Shown piece after piece: positions 35,073 through 44,598 of a stretch of 64,000 bases of DNA. The translations under genes and the position numbers were made by a program. The stretch lies in the NCBI GenBank assembly GCA_036404435.1, contig DASWZN010000057.1:1-64000 (forward strand), written 5' to 3'. The notes under the pieces are model-generated. The model had not been told where the DNA came from. It was given only the letters and a program-made list of their open reading frames with translations, and did not search any database. The number at the start of each line of letters is the position of its first letter. The stretch's first letter is position 1. Origin of the DNA: DASWZN01 sp036404435. GTDB lineage: Bacteria > Acidobacteriota > Terriglobia > Bryobacterales > Bryobacteraceae.

Positions 35073-36062
35073 TCATGCGGCGGTGCCGGCCGAATGAGGC
35101 CTCCGGGCGAAGAAGTCGCCCAGGATGCATTCATCGATTGCGTTCATTCTCGTCTGTAGGGCGTCGAAGAACTCGTGCAGCCCCGCCTTTAGAATGGCCT
35201 CCACCTGCGCATAGTCCAGCTCGGAGCGCAGCATTCCGATGCGCTGCTCGGAAGCGCAGGAGAAGGCCCCCGGGCGCGTCCCCGTGATGGAGTGGAGCGA
35301 CGCGTCCGCCAGTCCGATGCAGTAGCGCACGGCGCGGGGAAACTCGCCGTCCAGAAGCAGAAACTCCACGATGCGGTCGGGGGAAATGCGGCCGAACCGC
35401 TTGCGGTACATCTCGAAACCGCTGACCGACTTGAGGACCGCGGCCCATTGGATGTCGTCGTAGGGCGTGCCGATGTCGCTCACGGAAGGCAGCAGGACGA
35501 AGTACTTCACGTCCAGCATGCGAGTGGTCTTGTCCGCGCGCTCCAGCATGCCGCCCACCCGGATGAAGTGCCAGGCCTCGTTGTGGGACATGGTCGCATG
35601 GGTGATGCCCTGAAATAAATGACAGGCCATGCGCACCTGGTGGCAGAATTCCGGCAGCGCCGCGGGCAGCGGTTTGCGGCTCTCTTCCGAGATCAGCAGG
35701 TGGAGCGTGTTGATCTGCTCCCACATCTCGCTGGAGATGGTGTCGCGAACGGAGCGCGCGTTCTCGCGGGCGGCCAGCACGCAGGAACAGATGGAGTTGG
35801 GATTCTCCGCATCGAACGCCAGGAAGCGGACCACGTTTTCCTTGGTAGCCGTCCCGTAGCGCTTGAGGAAGGCGGCGCGGTCGCCGCTGGTGTCGACGAC
35901 GGGCTGCCACTGGTCTCCAGCCCCGCGCGGCGAGTCGAGCATCAGGTTGTGGTTCACGCCGATGAAGCGCGCCACATTCTCGGCGCGCTCGGTATACCGC
36001 CCCATCCAGTAGACGGCGTCGGCAACGCGGCTGAGAAGAGGCTTGGGTCGCGCGGCCGTCAT
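35073..36062 (-). CDS. Alpha-E domain protein (COG2307)
   Basis: The 329-residue, wholly helical protein matches the alpha-E family. Key segments are LSRVADAVYWMGRYTERAENVARF at the start, then SEMWEQINTLHLLI and FIRVGGMLERADKTTRMLDVKYF, which carry the conserved acidic and His residues. Alpha-E proteins accompany permuted ATP-grasp enzymes and are proposed to be partners in peptide synthesis. The ATG overlaps the ATP-grasp stop by 4 bases, and Anbu follows after 12 bases. Confidence 0.92.
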   Translation of the reverse strand: MTAARPKPLLSRVADAVYWMGRYTERAENVARFIGVNHNLMLDSPRGAGDQWQPVVDTSGDRAAFLKRYGTATKENVVRFLAFDAENPNSICSCVLAARENARSVRDTISSEMWEQINTLHLLISEESRKPLPAALPEFCHQVRMACHLFQGITHATMSHNEAWHFIRVGGMLERADKTTRMLDVKYFVLLPSVSDIGTPYDDIQWAAVLKSVSGFEMYRKRFGRISPDRIVEFLLLDGEFPRAVRYCIGLADASLHSITGTRPGAFSCASEQRIGMLRSELDYAQVEAILKAGLHEFFDALQTRMNAIDECILGDFFARRPHSAGTAA

Positions 36063-37525
36063 TGTTGCTGCTGTCCTTCCTCGGCCGCGGGCGCCTGGGC
36101 CTGCACCCAGGTGTCCTTGCTGCCGCCTCCCTGCGAGGAATTCACCACCAAGGAGCCTTTGGTCATGGCCACCCGCGTCAACCCGCCGGGCAGCACGTAG
36201 ATGTCTTTCCCGCAAAGAATGTACGGACGCAGATCCACGTGCCGGCCCTCGAAATGGTCGCCCACGATGGTGGGCACGCGCGAAAGCGCCAAGGTCGGCT
36301 GGGCAATGTAATTGCGCGGATTGGCCTGGATCTTTTCCGCGAACTCTTCCTGCTGCTTGGTGGTGGAATGCGGACCCACCAGCATTCCATAGCCGCCGGA
36401 TTCGTTGGCCGATTTCACGACCAGCTCGCCGAGGTGCTCCAGCACGTACGCGCGATCGCTGTCCCGCCAGCAGAGGTAGGTGGGAACGTTGGGAAGAATC
36501 GCGTCGGCGTCCTCGTAATAGCGGATGATCTCGGGAACGTAGGCGTAAATCACCTTGTCGTCGGCCACGCCGTTTCCGGGCGCGTTGGCGAGCGCCACGC
36601 GTCCGTCCCTGTAAGCTTCCATCAGGCCGGCGACGCCGAGCTGGGAGTCGGCGCGGAACGCTTCCGGGTCGAGAAAATCGTCGTCGATGCGCCGGTAGAT
36701 CACGTCCACCCGCTCCAGACCCTTGGTGGTGCGCATGAAGACGCGGCCTCCGTCCACCAGCAGATCGCGGCCCTCCACCAGTTGCACGCCCATCTGCTGC
36801 GCCAGGAAACTGTGCTCGAAATAGGCGGAATTGTAAATGCCGGGGGTGAGCAGCACCACGCTCGGGTTGGCGGGAGCGCCGGGCGCGATGGATTCCAGCA
36901 TCTCGAGCAGATGGCTGGGGTAGTCGTTGACCGGCCGGACCGAAAGCCCCTCGAAGACCGCCGGGAAAATGGTCTTCAGCACCTCGCGATTTTCGAGCAC
37001 GTAAGACACTCCGGAGGGCACGCGGAGATTGTCCTCCAGGACGTAATACACGCCGTCGCGATCGCGAACCAGGTCCGTTCCGGTCACGTGGCACCACACG
37101 CGCCAGGGCGGATTCAGGCCGTGACACTGCTTCCGGTAGGAGACCGCCGAGAGCACCACGTCGCGGGGAATGACGCCGTCCCGAAGGATCTTCTGGTCGT
37201 GATAGATGTCGTCGATGAACGCGTTGAGGGCGTGAACGCGCTGCTTGAGGCCGCGCTCGATATGCTCCCATTCGCCGGCCGGCACGATGCGCGGGATGAG
37301 GTCGAAAGGGAAGATCCTTTCCTTGCCGGCGGAATCGCCATAGACGTTGAAGGTGATGCCCATCTGCAGCAGCAGGCGCTCCGCGGCATGTTTGTAGCGC
37401 AGCAGATGGCCGTCGGAGAGGGACTCGACGGTTTCGACCAGGAGGCGGGCATGGGGCCGGGGCTTGCCGGCGCAGTCGAACATCTCGTCGTAGAAGCCTT
37501 GCGTATCGTAGGACGAGAAGTACAT
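36059..37525 (-). CDS. Circularly permuted ATP-grasp protein (COG2308)
   Basis: The 488-residue protein matches the permuted ATP-grasp type 2 family: MYFSSYDTQGFYDEMFD at the start, then the conserved YYVLEDNLRVPSGVSYVLENR, and ESGGYGMLVGPHSTTKQ near the ATP-binding part. Such enzymes probably form peptide bonds at the expense of ATP, but a product is not known. It is the first gene of the four-gene cluster; the 106 bases upstream carry a strong inverted repeat and presumably the promoter. The last ~15 residues are Gln-rich. Confidence 0.92.
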   Translation of the reverse strand: MYFSSYDTQGFYDEMFDCAGKPRPHARLLVETVESLSDGHLLRYKHAAERLLLQMGITFNVYGDSAGKERIFPFDLIPRIVPAGEWEHIERGLKQRVHALNAFIDDIYHDQKILRDGVIPRDVVLSAVSYRKQCHGLNPPWRVWCHVTGTDLVRDRDGVYYVLEDNLRVPSGVSYVLENREVLKTIFPAVFEGLSVRPVNDYPSHLLEMLESIAPGAPANPSVVLLTPGIYNSAYFEHSFLAQQMGVQLVEGRDLLVDGGRVFMRTTKGLERVDVIYRRIDDDFLDPEAFRADSQLGVAGLMEAYRDGRVALANAPGNGVADDKVIYAYVPEIIRYYEDADAILPNVPTYLCWRDSDRAYVLEHLGELVVKSANESGGYGMLVGPHSTTKQQEEFAEKIQANPRNYIAQPTLALSRVPTIVGDHFEGRHVDLRPYILCGKDIYVLPGGLTRVAMTKGSLVVNSSQGGGSKDTWVQAQAPAAEEGQQQQ

Positions 37526-37581
37526 AGGGGCGCATCTTCATGGTGGCGCAAGACTGGGGGAAAGGGAAACCGATTTAATTT

Positions 37582-37622
37582 ATGGGGCCGATCCGGTTTT
37601 TCAATACGGGAGCCGGCCCCAT
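37582..37622. repeat. Inverted repeat upstream of the ATP-grasp gene
   Basis: ATGGGGCCG and CGGCCCCAT form a 9-bp stem, with a smaller CCG/CGG pairing inside the loop. It lies 10 bases after the GYD gene (minus strand). It may be that gene's terminator or a regulator of the Anbu cluster. No T-tract follows. Confidence 0.5.
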
Positions 37623-37631
37623 GGCGCCACT

Positions 37632-37973
37632 CTATCGGGCCGTCTGAGTCTGGACGACGGGCTTGTAGCCGGAGGCGGCGGCCTTCTTCATGGCCTCCAT
37701 TCCTTCTTGAACCGTAAGCAACGGCGTCGTCTTGACGGCCCTGCAGGAACCGCCCGCGGAGATGGCCATCGCGAACGCCGCCGCGCTGACGCTGTCTGGC
37801 AAATCCACGATCACCACCACGTCGTAGTCGCCAAAGGACAGCCATGACCGCTCGATCTTGCCGCCCAACTTCTCGACGGTTGCTTGCACCACCTGGAACC
37901 GGTCCTGGGGGTTCTTCACCAGGATTCCCCACGCCTCGGATGTGTACGCAGCTTCAACGAGGAAACTTGACAT
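37632..37973 (-). CDS. GYD domain protein
   Basis: The 113-residue protein belongs to the small GYD family, named for the motif seen here as WLSFGDYDVVVIVDLPD. It starts MSSFLVEAAYTSEAW and ends with a variable tail. The fold is a ferredoxin-like, dimeric alpha-beta domain, and the function is unknown. It is transcribed in the same direction as the ATP-grasp gene, but an inverted repeat lies between them, so a shared transcript is uncertain. Confidence 0.88.
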   Translation of the reverse strand: MSSFLVEAAYTSEAWGILVKNPQDRFQVVQATVEKLGGKIERSWLSFGDYDVVVIVDLPDSVSAAAFAMAISAGGSCRAVKTTPLLTVQEGMEAMKKAAASGYKPVVQTQTAR

Positions 37974-38043
37974 ACTCGGCCCCTCCTTCTAGGCGCAGAA
38001 TACACCCGCGGGCCGGGGCGGCGCAATGACCGCGCCGGGCCAC

Positions 38044-40950
38044 CTACGGAGCAAAGTATCCGTTTATATCGAGCACCAGGTGCGTGGGGTCCGTGACAAA
38101 GATACTGATGGCGCCACCCTGGCCGGCGGGAACGATGGCGGCGTTCGCCACCACCGAGCCGTCCCATGAGTTCAGCGTGGAAACCAGCGGCTGCGGCGAG
38201 CCCGCCGGCCACGCCGTCAAGTAGGAGAGCGGCCCGGCAGGCACCACCGTCACGTTCAGCGAATACGCCGCCGCCGTGTTGGGAACGCCACAGCCGCTCG
38301 AGGAAATGGCGAAGGAGCGCGTGCTCGAGGCCGCCAGAATCGGGCCGCCGAAGGGACCGTCCGGATTGCGCGTGTCGGCGACCCGGCACGGCGCGACCGG
38401 GTAGAAGCGCAGTGCGCCCGGGCCGGCAGGCGGGCCGAAGGCGCCATCGATGTCCAGGACCAGGTCGGTTGCGTCGGTGACGTAGACCGAAATGGAGCCG
38501 TTGATTCCCGCCGGAACAATGGCGGCGTTCGCCACCACCTGGCCCTCCCAGGAATTCAAGGTCGAGACGGTGGGCTGCGACAGTCCGGCCGGCCAGACCG
38601 TAAGGAAACCGAGGAAGCCGTCGGGGACCACGGTGACGTTCATTGAGTAGGCGGTTGCGTAGGCAGGGATGTTGCACGCGCTCGAAGGAACGGCAAAGTC
38701 CCGTGTCTCGCCCGCGGCCATGGAAGGCCCGCCGAACGGGCCCGCCGGACCTCGAGTGTCCGCCACGCGGCACGGCGCGGCGGGATAGAAGGCGCTCCCC
38801 GACGAATCGAAATACCCGTTGACATCGAGAATCGCGTCCGCGGTATTGCTGACGAAAACGCTGACGGCCCCGTTGGATCCGGCGGGCACAACCGCGGCGT
38901 TCGCCACCACGTTGCCCTCCCAGGAGTTCAACGTGGAGACCAGCGGCTGACCCTGACCGGAGGGCCACAGAGTCAGGTAGTAAAGCGGGCCCTGCGGCAC
39001 CACCGTTACGTTCAGCGAGTACGCCTGCGCGGTGGCCGGGATTCCACACACGCTCTCCGGAATCGCAAACGAGCGCGTGGAGCCGCCGGTGATGGCGGGA
39101 CCTCCGAAGGGCCCGGCGGGCCCGCGCGTATCGGCGACGCGGCAGGGAGTGACGGGCACGAAGAACAGGCCGGCCACCGAAGCGCCGATCTGCTGGACGG
39201 TGAAAGGAAGGCCTGCGATGGTCAGCGCGCCCGAGCGGGCGTCTCCGGTGTTGGGAACGACGGAGTAGCTCACAGCGCCGCTGCCCACTCCCGAAACGGG
39301 CCCGTTAATGGCGACCCATCCGAGCGCGTTGGAGACGGACCAGCCGCAGCCCGATCCGGTGAGGACATTCACCGAGCCCGCGCCCCCGGCCGCCGGGAAC
39401 GCCTCGGCGGGGGAGTTGAGTGCATAGGTGCAGGGGGCGCCTTCCTGCGTGATGCCCACTGGCACGCCAGCGATAGAGATCGTAGCGGAGCGCGCTGCGC
39501 CCGGATTGGCGGCCACAGACAGGCTGGCGGTCCCAGGACCCATGCCGCCGGTGTTGCCGGTGATCCAGGCCGGTAGACCCGAGACCCTCCAAGAACAGAA
39601 CGGCCCGGCGCCGACCGAGAGGCTCGCGCCGCCGCCGGCGCTGGGTATAGTCGCGCCGGTGGGGTCGACGGAATAAGTGCAAGGCGCGATGTCCGCCGCA
39701 TACGCCTGGCCGGTGGCGCTCAGCGTTCCACTCTGCATGGCGGTCGAGGCCGCCGTAACCTCGTCGTCCAGGATCTGGCTCGGGCTCAGGCTGCCGACCT
39801 GGTTGTAGTCCAGATAAGAGAAGAAGAACTCGATCTGGAAGGGAGAGATGTAGTACAGGTCCTTCCAATAGGCGAGTTTCACAAGTTCGCCCAGGAACTG
39901 GGAATCGAGCGCGGACCAGAAGCTGAAGGTGTCCCAGGAGAGCGTGGTGTTGTTGCTGATTTGCTGCTCGATGCCCCAATCGCTCAACCCCTGTAGTTGG
40001 GCATCGGTCAGCTTCCGTATCCAGGCCTCCGAGAGCGCCGCGCCTTTTCCGGCCGCGTGGGCCATGTCCAGGTAAGCGATGACATCGGAGAGGAAGCCCA
40101 AATTCACGGTGTAGATGTGCAGGTCGATGTAATCGAGTCCGGTGGCCGTCAGGGCCTCGAGGTACGCGGTCCCGTTGGTCTGCCAGGTGCCAATGCCGGC
40201 TCCGATCAGCGGCTTGCCGGAGACTCCGGCGGCACGCAGTTGCGCCAGGATGGTCGAGATCTCCGTGGCCCACTGCTGCGGAGTGTATTGGGCGGTCAGC
40301 CCCAGCAGCGCCGCCTGCGTATCCGGCTCCGAGCCGATGTTCAGCCAGTCGGGAGCGAGCGACAGGGCGATGGTCTGGGCCACCTGCCCGCGCCCGGCCG
40401 TGACTTCGGCCCCCGACAGCGTCGCGTAATAGGCGGTGAGCGGAAGGTCCGTGGCATAGTCGGGAAACATCACACTCGATTCAATCACGACTTTCATGCC
40501 GCGGCTGCGCACCTCCGCCATCACGCTCTGATAGAAGCCGAGGACCGTGGCGTAATCCTGCGGGTCGTGGTTGTACTGGTAGAAGGGCTGGTAGAGGATC
40601 GGGAAGCTCACCGCGATGGTGACCGACTGCACGCCGACCTGGGCCAGGTCGTCCAGTTGCGTTTTCACGCCATCCAGCGTATTCGGCGCCAGCAGCGTCG
40701 CCAGGCCGCGATTGCAGTTGGCGTTGAGGAGCTCGGCTCCAAACGCGACGGGGGAAAGCGAACCGTTCCACTGCGAGCTGACGGTGGCGTCAAAACTGTT
40801 GAGATCGCCTGCCAGCTCGGCGCAGGTTGCGGCAAAAGCGGACGGCGCCGTCGAACACGGCGCGGTCTGTGCAAGCGAGGGCCGGACGCCCCAGCCTATC
40901 AAGATCAGGATGCAAGCTGCCTTCAGGAACCGGTGCGCCATGCGATTCAC
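38044..40950 (-). CDS. Secreted glycoside hydrolase with BACON and DTR repeats
   Basis: The 968-residue protein has a signal peptide (to about 27) and a TIM-barrel glycosidase-like domain (about 50-410). Likely catalytic Glu residues are in WLNIGSEPDT and AALSEAWIRK. Two BACON-type Ig-like domains follow (about 425-590; CTYSVDP..., CSWRVSGLPAW, then CGWSVSNALGWVAI). Three 115-residue repeats end the protein (about 595-968), each with PCRVADTR, STLNSW, VVANAA(I/V)VPAG and a C-terminal DxNGYF-like end. BACON domains often bind glycans or mucin. The GH family is not certain. The repeats recur in the gene at 52447. Confidence 0.85.
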   Translation of the reverse strand: MNRMAHRFLKAACILILIGWGVRPSLAQTAPCSTAPSAFAATCAELAGDLNSFDATVSSQWNGSLSPVAFGAELLNANCNRGLATLLAPNTLDGVKTQLDDLAQVGVQSVTIAVSFPILYQPFYQYNHDPQDYATVLGFYQSVMAEVRSRGMKVVIESSVMFPDYATDLPLTAYYATLSGAEVTAGRGQVAQTIALSLAPDWLNIGSEPDTQAALLGLTAQYTPQQWATEISTILAQLRAAGVSGKPLIGAGIGTWQTNGTAYLEALTATGLDYIDLHIYTVNLGFLSDVIAYLDMAHAAGKGAALSEAWIRKLTDAQLQGLSDWGIEQQISNNTTLSWDTFSFWSALDSQFLGELVKLAYWKDLYYISPFQIEFFFSYLDYNQVGSLSPSQILDDEVTAASTAMQSGTLSATGQAYAADIAPCTYSVDPTGATIPSAGGGASLSVGAGPFCSWRVSGLPAWITGNTGGMGPGTASLSVAANPGAARSATISIAGVPVGITQEGAPCTYALNSPAEAFPAAGGAGSVNVLTGSGCGWSVSNALGWVAINGPVSGVGSGAVSYSVVPNTGDARSGALTIAGLPFTVQQIGASVAGLFFVPVTPCRVADTRGPAGPFGGPAITGGSTRSFAIPESVCGIPATAQAYSLNVTVVPQGPLYYLTLWPSGQGQPLVSTLNSWEGNVVANAAVVPAGSNGAVSVFVSNTADAILDVNGYFDSSGSAFYPAAPCRVADTRGPAGPFGGPSMAAGETRDFAVPSSACNIPAYATAYSMNVTVVPDGFLGFLTVWPAGLSQPTVSTLNSWEGQVVANAAIVPAGINGSISVYVTDATDLVLDIDGAFGPPAGPGALRFYPVAPCRVADTRNPDGPFGGPILAASSTRSFAISSSGCGVPNTAAAYSLNVTVVPAGPLSYLTAWPAGSPQPLVSTLNSWDGSVVANAAIVPAGQGGAISIFVTDPTHLVLDINGYFAP

Positions 40951-41076
40951 TCCCCGCAGGCATAAACCCCGGCGCCGGGCCAGAGTTGCTGCGATTGTGA
41001 GGGTTCAATGCGTCTGGAACTCCGGACACCGCTATGGCGTACAATCGTAACTCCAACTCCCGGAGGAGCGGAAACA

Positions 41077-43068
41077 GTGCGAAGCATTCCGATGGCGCTC
41101 CTGCTAGTGCCCGCGTTGGCATTGGCCGAATCCGACCGGCCTGCTACAGCCGATGTCAACCTGACAGTCCACACGCGCGGCAACGAATCGACATTCCAAG
41201 TTGGCCAGGTCATCGAGCTGGAGTTGTCATTCACCAGCGCCAAGCCGAAGGCCTATCAGATCGACATGGCGACCTACGACCGGAGCGGCAGGCTCAATGC
41301 CGAGACCTTCGCGATCAAACCGGCGGCGGGCTGGGAGGATCCGCTGGAGCTCTATTTTCATTCCTGGAGCGGATTCATCGGGGGAGGGCTAAGAGGCTTC
41401 GACGTGCTGTCCGCCAAGCCGACCGTCATTCATCTCCAGTTGAACGAGTGGGTGCAATTCGCCAGGCCCGGCCAGTACCGCGTCACGGTTACGTCCGGAC
41501 GCGTGTCGCGCCTGAGCCACCAGTTCTTCGGGCGCGGCGGAATCCGTGTCGCCTCGAATGAGCTTCTGCTGACCATCGCGCCCGCGACGCCGGAATGGCA
41601 GGGTCAAACGCTGCAAAGTGCAGTGGCGGCGCTCGACGGCCCGAAGGAGGCTGACCAACGCAAAGAGGCCATAAAAGCCCTCCGCTACCTGGGCACTCCC
41701 GCGGCCGCCCGCGAAATGGCCGATCGCCTGAATGAGCCCGATCTGAGCTGGGACTACGTCCTTGGAATTGCCGGTTCGCCCGCGCGCGAAGCCGCTTTGG
41801 AAGAAATGAGAAGCCTTCTGAGGGATCCGGACTTTCCCATCAGCGACCAGTTCCTGAGTACGATGGCGATTGCCGCCCTGCCGGCGCACGCGACAGGCGA
41901 CGTGCCGGCGCAGCGCGACGCACTCGAGACCCGCTTCCGGCAGGAACTTGCGGCCGTCCTCGCAACGAAACGGAATGGAGCGCTGGCCGTGAGCGCGGAT
42001 ACGCTGGCGGAAGGCGGAGTGTCTCCAGAGCTGCGGCGGAAAGCCACGGAGGTGCTGGTCGCCACGTTCGAACAGCTCCCCGTCGAAAAGCAGGCGGAAG
42101 TGCTGCGGGATCGGTGGAAAGACCTGGACCATGAGGCCATACTGCCGTCACTTCGCACAGTGGCCCGGCGCTATAAGGAGTTTCCCCAACTAAGCGAGAT
42201 GAAGGCGTACCGGTTCAATAATGCAAGCGCGGCGGCCTTGCAGCACTGGTACGAAATGGAGCCCGAGGCAGCACGCGCGGCGATTCTGGAGGAGATTCTG
42301 CGGCCCCACCCCAGGTTCGGCGCCTCCGTGCTCGGCATCCTGCCGGACAAGGAACTGCAGGAAGCCGATCAACCCCTGGCGGAACATCTGCTGCGTGATT
42401 CACGGGATTTCAACGCGAGCGACAATCTCGCGTCCTTGATTCATCGCTACGCTAGCCGGGCCTTGGAGTCGCAAGTAACCAGCTACCTGGACGGGCGGAT
42501 CGGCAAGCTCGCCTGTGACATTCAGGCGCCTCTGCTGGCTTACCTGCTGAAGCAGGACCCTCCCAAGGCGCGGTCCTTGCTCCAAGACGCTATTGCGGCG
42601 CGGGGCGAAGCGTTTAGTGCCTGCAACCACTCCCTGCTCACACAAGTGGGCAATCTGCAGAACGATTCGCTGATCGAGGAGATCGCGGTTCCGGCGCTCG
42701 ACGATCCCGATCCCGAGGTCGTCGATGACGCCGCGGCATACTTGGCGCAACGCGGGTCGGCCGCGGCCGAGGGGGCTGTATGGGCACGCTTCGTCGCCTG
42801 GAGCCGGCGATGGGCGGGACATGAGGCCGAGCTGCGCAATACTCCGGGCCAAACCGCAGGTCTCCTCCGTGAGGCTGGCGTGGGTTCGAACCTGATGACC
42901 GCTCTAGCGGGCGGGCAGGCCTGGCTGACCAGTGACGCCAAGCTGCGCCGTCTGATCGCACTGAGCGTGGGGCGGCGGCAGCGCCAGGAAGCGAAAGCGT
43001 TCCTCAGGGCCTGGCAGACACGGCCTTGGGAGATCCGGTTCATCCCCTTCGAGCAGGGCCAGTTCTAG
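41077..43068 (+). CDS. Secreted HEAT-repeat-like protein, possibly cut by TAG
   Basis: The 663-residue protein starts with GTG at 41077, with GGAGGAG at ideal spacing, and has a signal peptide (RSIPMALLLVPALALA). Residues 25-190 form a beta-rich domain (FQVGQVIELELSFTSAK), and the rest is helical HEAT-like repeats (GPKEADQRKEAIKALRYLGT; VVDDAAAYLAQRGSAAAEGA). I know no specific function. After the TAG at 43066-43068 the same frame stays open for 59 codons with protein-like sequence (VQYHTDSLQAAKDKLRQFP; RFRWSGS; FAAGLGMEIAR) up to a second TAG at 43246. The annotated end may therefore be a nonsense mutation. Confidence 0.8.
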   Translation: MRSIPMALLLVPALALAESDRPATADVNLTVHTRGNESTFQVGQVIELELSFTSAKPKAYQIDMATYDRSGRLNAETFAIKPAAGWEDPLELYFHSWSGFIGGGLRGFDVLSAKPTVIHLQLNEWVQFARPGQYRVTVTSGRVSRLSHQFFGRGGIRVASNELLLTIAPATPEWQGQTLQSAVAALDGPKEADQRKEAIKALRYLGTPAAAREMADRLNEPDLSWDYVLGIAGSPAREAALEEMRSLLRDPDFPISDQFLSTMAIAALPAHATGDVPAQRDALETRFRQELAAVLATKRNGALAVSADTLAEGGVSPELRRKATEVLVATFEQLPVEKQAEVLRDRWKDLDHEAILPSLRTVARRYKEFPQLSEMKAYRFNNASAAALQHWYEMEPEAARAAILEEILRPHPRFGASVLGILPDKELQEADQPLAEHLLRDSRDFNASDNLASLIHRYASRALESQVTSYLDGRIGKLACDIQAPLLAYLLKQDPPKARSLLQDAIAARGEAFSACNHSLLTQVGNLQNDSLIEEIAVPALDDPDPEVVDDAAAYLAQRGSAAAEGAVWARFVAWSRRWAGHEAELRNTPGQTAGLLREAGVGSNLMTALAGGQAWLTSDAKLRRLIALSVGRRQRQEAKAFLRAWQTRPWEIRFIPFEQGQF

Positions 43069-43230
43069 ATTGTGCAGTATCACACCGACTCACTGCAAGC
43101 CGCCAAGGACAAGCTGCGGCAGTTCCCGCAAGGGAGCAGGTTCCGGTGGTCCGGAAGCGGGGATCAGGACCAGAAGGCCTTCCAGGATCTCTCCGCGTTC
43201 GCAGCGGGACTCGGCATGGAGATCGCCCGA

Positions 43231-44331
43231 TCAGTGCTGCCCCAGTAGTAAGGCCGCCAGCAGCAGCAGCGCCAGCACCGCCAGAACCAGCGCGCCGATC
43301 TTCCAGACGCTCCAGGGCCGGTCGCCGTGAACTGAGCCGGCGCGCGCGTTCACCGCCAGTTGATAGACTTTGCCGCCAAACCGGTACGCGCCCACCCAGA
43401 CCGGCAGCAGCAGATGGCGGAATGTAGAGTTGGCGTATTCGGTCTTCACTTCTTCGACGCGCTGCTCATCGCCGCCGATATCGGCTGCGGCGTCCTGCTC
43501 GATGCGGACGGCCATCACCTGCTTGGCCGCGTCAAAGCCGCCGGCGAGATCGAGCTGATAGCGTTGCGCCTTGAAGCCCGCCAGGTACGCGGGATCGTAA
43601 GGGCGTAGCGCGCTCAGGTCCCATGGCTGGAGCGCATTCAGATGCGACTCCACCACGGCGCGCGTCGCGCTGATCAGTTCGTCCTCGAATCGGCGGGCGA
43701 CTTCTCCCGAAGCCGGGTACCAGCGCGTGTGGCGAACCTGGCGCGTGCGATGTACGGTGTGGCCCTGGCCGTCCGTATCCTCGTAATCCTCGGTCACGTA
43801 ATAGTATTCGCCGCGCTCGCCCCGGTAAGCGGTGCGCGTGTCGGTGGAGTAAGACCAGAAGGGAAGGTAGACGCCGCTGATGCCGTGCTCCGGGTGCGCC
43901 ATGCGCTTCAGAGCGTTCGGTGCGAACCAGCGGCTGGCGAGCCATTTGGTCACGGATTCCTGGGCGGCCGTTTTGGCCAGCTTGAAGACCAGCACGGCAT
44001 CCGGCGCAATCAAGGGGTCCGCGGTCTTCGGTTCGGCCACGATGGGGCTTCCGCAGAACGGGCACACGCCAGCGACCTCGGGGGGCTCGAAGACCACCGC
44101 GCTGCCGCATCCCTGGCAGGTGACCTGGAGCGCCTGGCTGCTGAGTGCCGCCTGAGGCGCCGCGGCCAGCGCTGCCTCGAGCGGGTGCGGCGCGACCGGG
44201 CCCGCGGAGAACGGCGCCGGCGCGGTCTGGCCGCAGAATGGGCACTTGAGCTGCTCCGAAGCCGGATCGAACTGCATCTCGGCTGAGCATCCGGGGCAGG
44301 GAAAGCGCTTTTCGACGGGTTGGTCAGGCAT
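43231..44331 (-). CDS. Zinc-ribbon protein with C-terminal membrane helix
   Basis: The 366-residue protein carries two zinc ribbons: residues 11-35 (CPGC..CPFC) and about 75-105 (CQGC..CPFC). A central soluble domain has LPFWSYSTDTRTAYRGERGEYYYVTE, and a single hydrophobic segment sits at the end (about 342-363). Such proteins are often labelled as primosomal N'-like, which the sequence does not support, since helicase motifs are absent. They may be a membrane-bound zinc-ribbon scaffold. The ATG at 44331 is chosen, with GGGAGA upstream. Its stop overlaps the tail of the HEAT-protein extension by 18 bases. Confidence 0.78.
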   Translation of the reverse strand: MPDQPVEKRFPCPGCSAEMQFDPASEQLKCPFCGQTAPAPFSAGPVAPHPLEAALAAAPQAALSSQALQVTCQGCGSAVVFEPPEVAGVCPFCGSPIVAEPKTADPLIAPDAVLVFKLAKTAAQESVTKWLASRWFAPNALKRMAHPEHGISGVYLPFWSYSTDTRTAYRGERGEYYYVTEDYEDTDGQGHTVHRTRQVRHTRWYPASGEVARRFEDELISATRAVVESHLNALQPWDLSALRPYDPAYLAGFKAQRYQLDLAGGFDAAKQVMAVRIEQDAAADIGGDEQRVEEVKTEYANSTFRHLLLPVWVGAYRFGGKVYQLAVNARAGSVHGDRPWSVWKIGALVLAVLALLLLAALLLGQH

Positions 44332-44385
44332 GGGTGCAGGTTCTCCCGAATGTGCTGTCCACGACAACAGCGGCGGCTTCCCGCC

Positions 44386-44589
44386 TCAACTTTGCGCTTT
44401 GTGGAAAACGAAAAAGAACACAGCCACGCTGAAGGCGCCAAACGCATAGATGAGCGACGAGAACAGCGCCACCGCGGGAACCAGCCCTTGCGCAACGTTC
44501 AGCACGTTGCGAATCAAATCAAACACCAGAAGCGCCGTTACGAGGATCGTTCCGATCAGAGCCAGCAATGCCGCATTTTTGACTGTCAT
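44386..44589 (-). CDS. Small two-helix membrane protein
   Basis: The 67-residue protein has two hydrophobic segments (NAALLALIGTILVTALLVF and VALFSSLIYAFGAFSVAVFFF) and no soluble domain. No family is recognised. The ATG at 44589 is preferred; an in-frame extension to 44730 would cross the transposase relic and looks non-coding on this strand. It ends 54 bases upstream of the zinc-ribbon gene start and may be its leader gene. Confidence 0.6.
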   Translation of the reverse strand: MTVKNAALLALIGTILVTALLVFDLIRNVLNVAQGLVPAVALFSSLIYAFGAFSVAVFFFVFHKAQS

Positions 44590-44598
44590 GCTCGGAGT

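Noticed and set aside
43231..44331. Primosomal protein N' (PriA) for the zinc-ribbon protein
   Set aside because: Zinc ribbons resemble those in PriA, but no helicase Walker motifs are present and the protein ends in a membrane helix.
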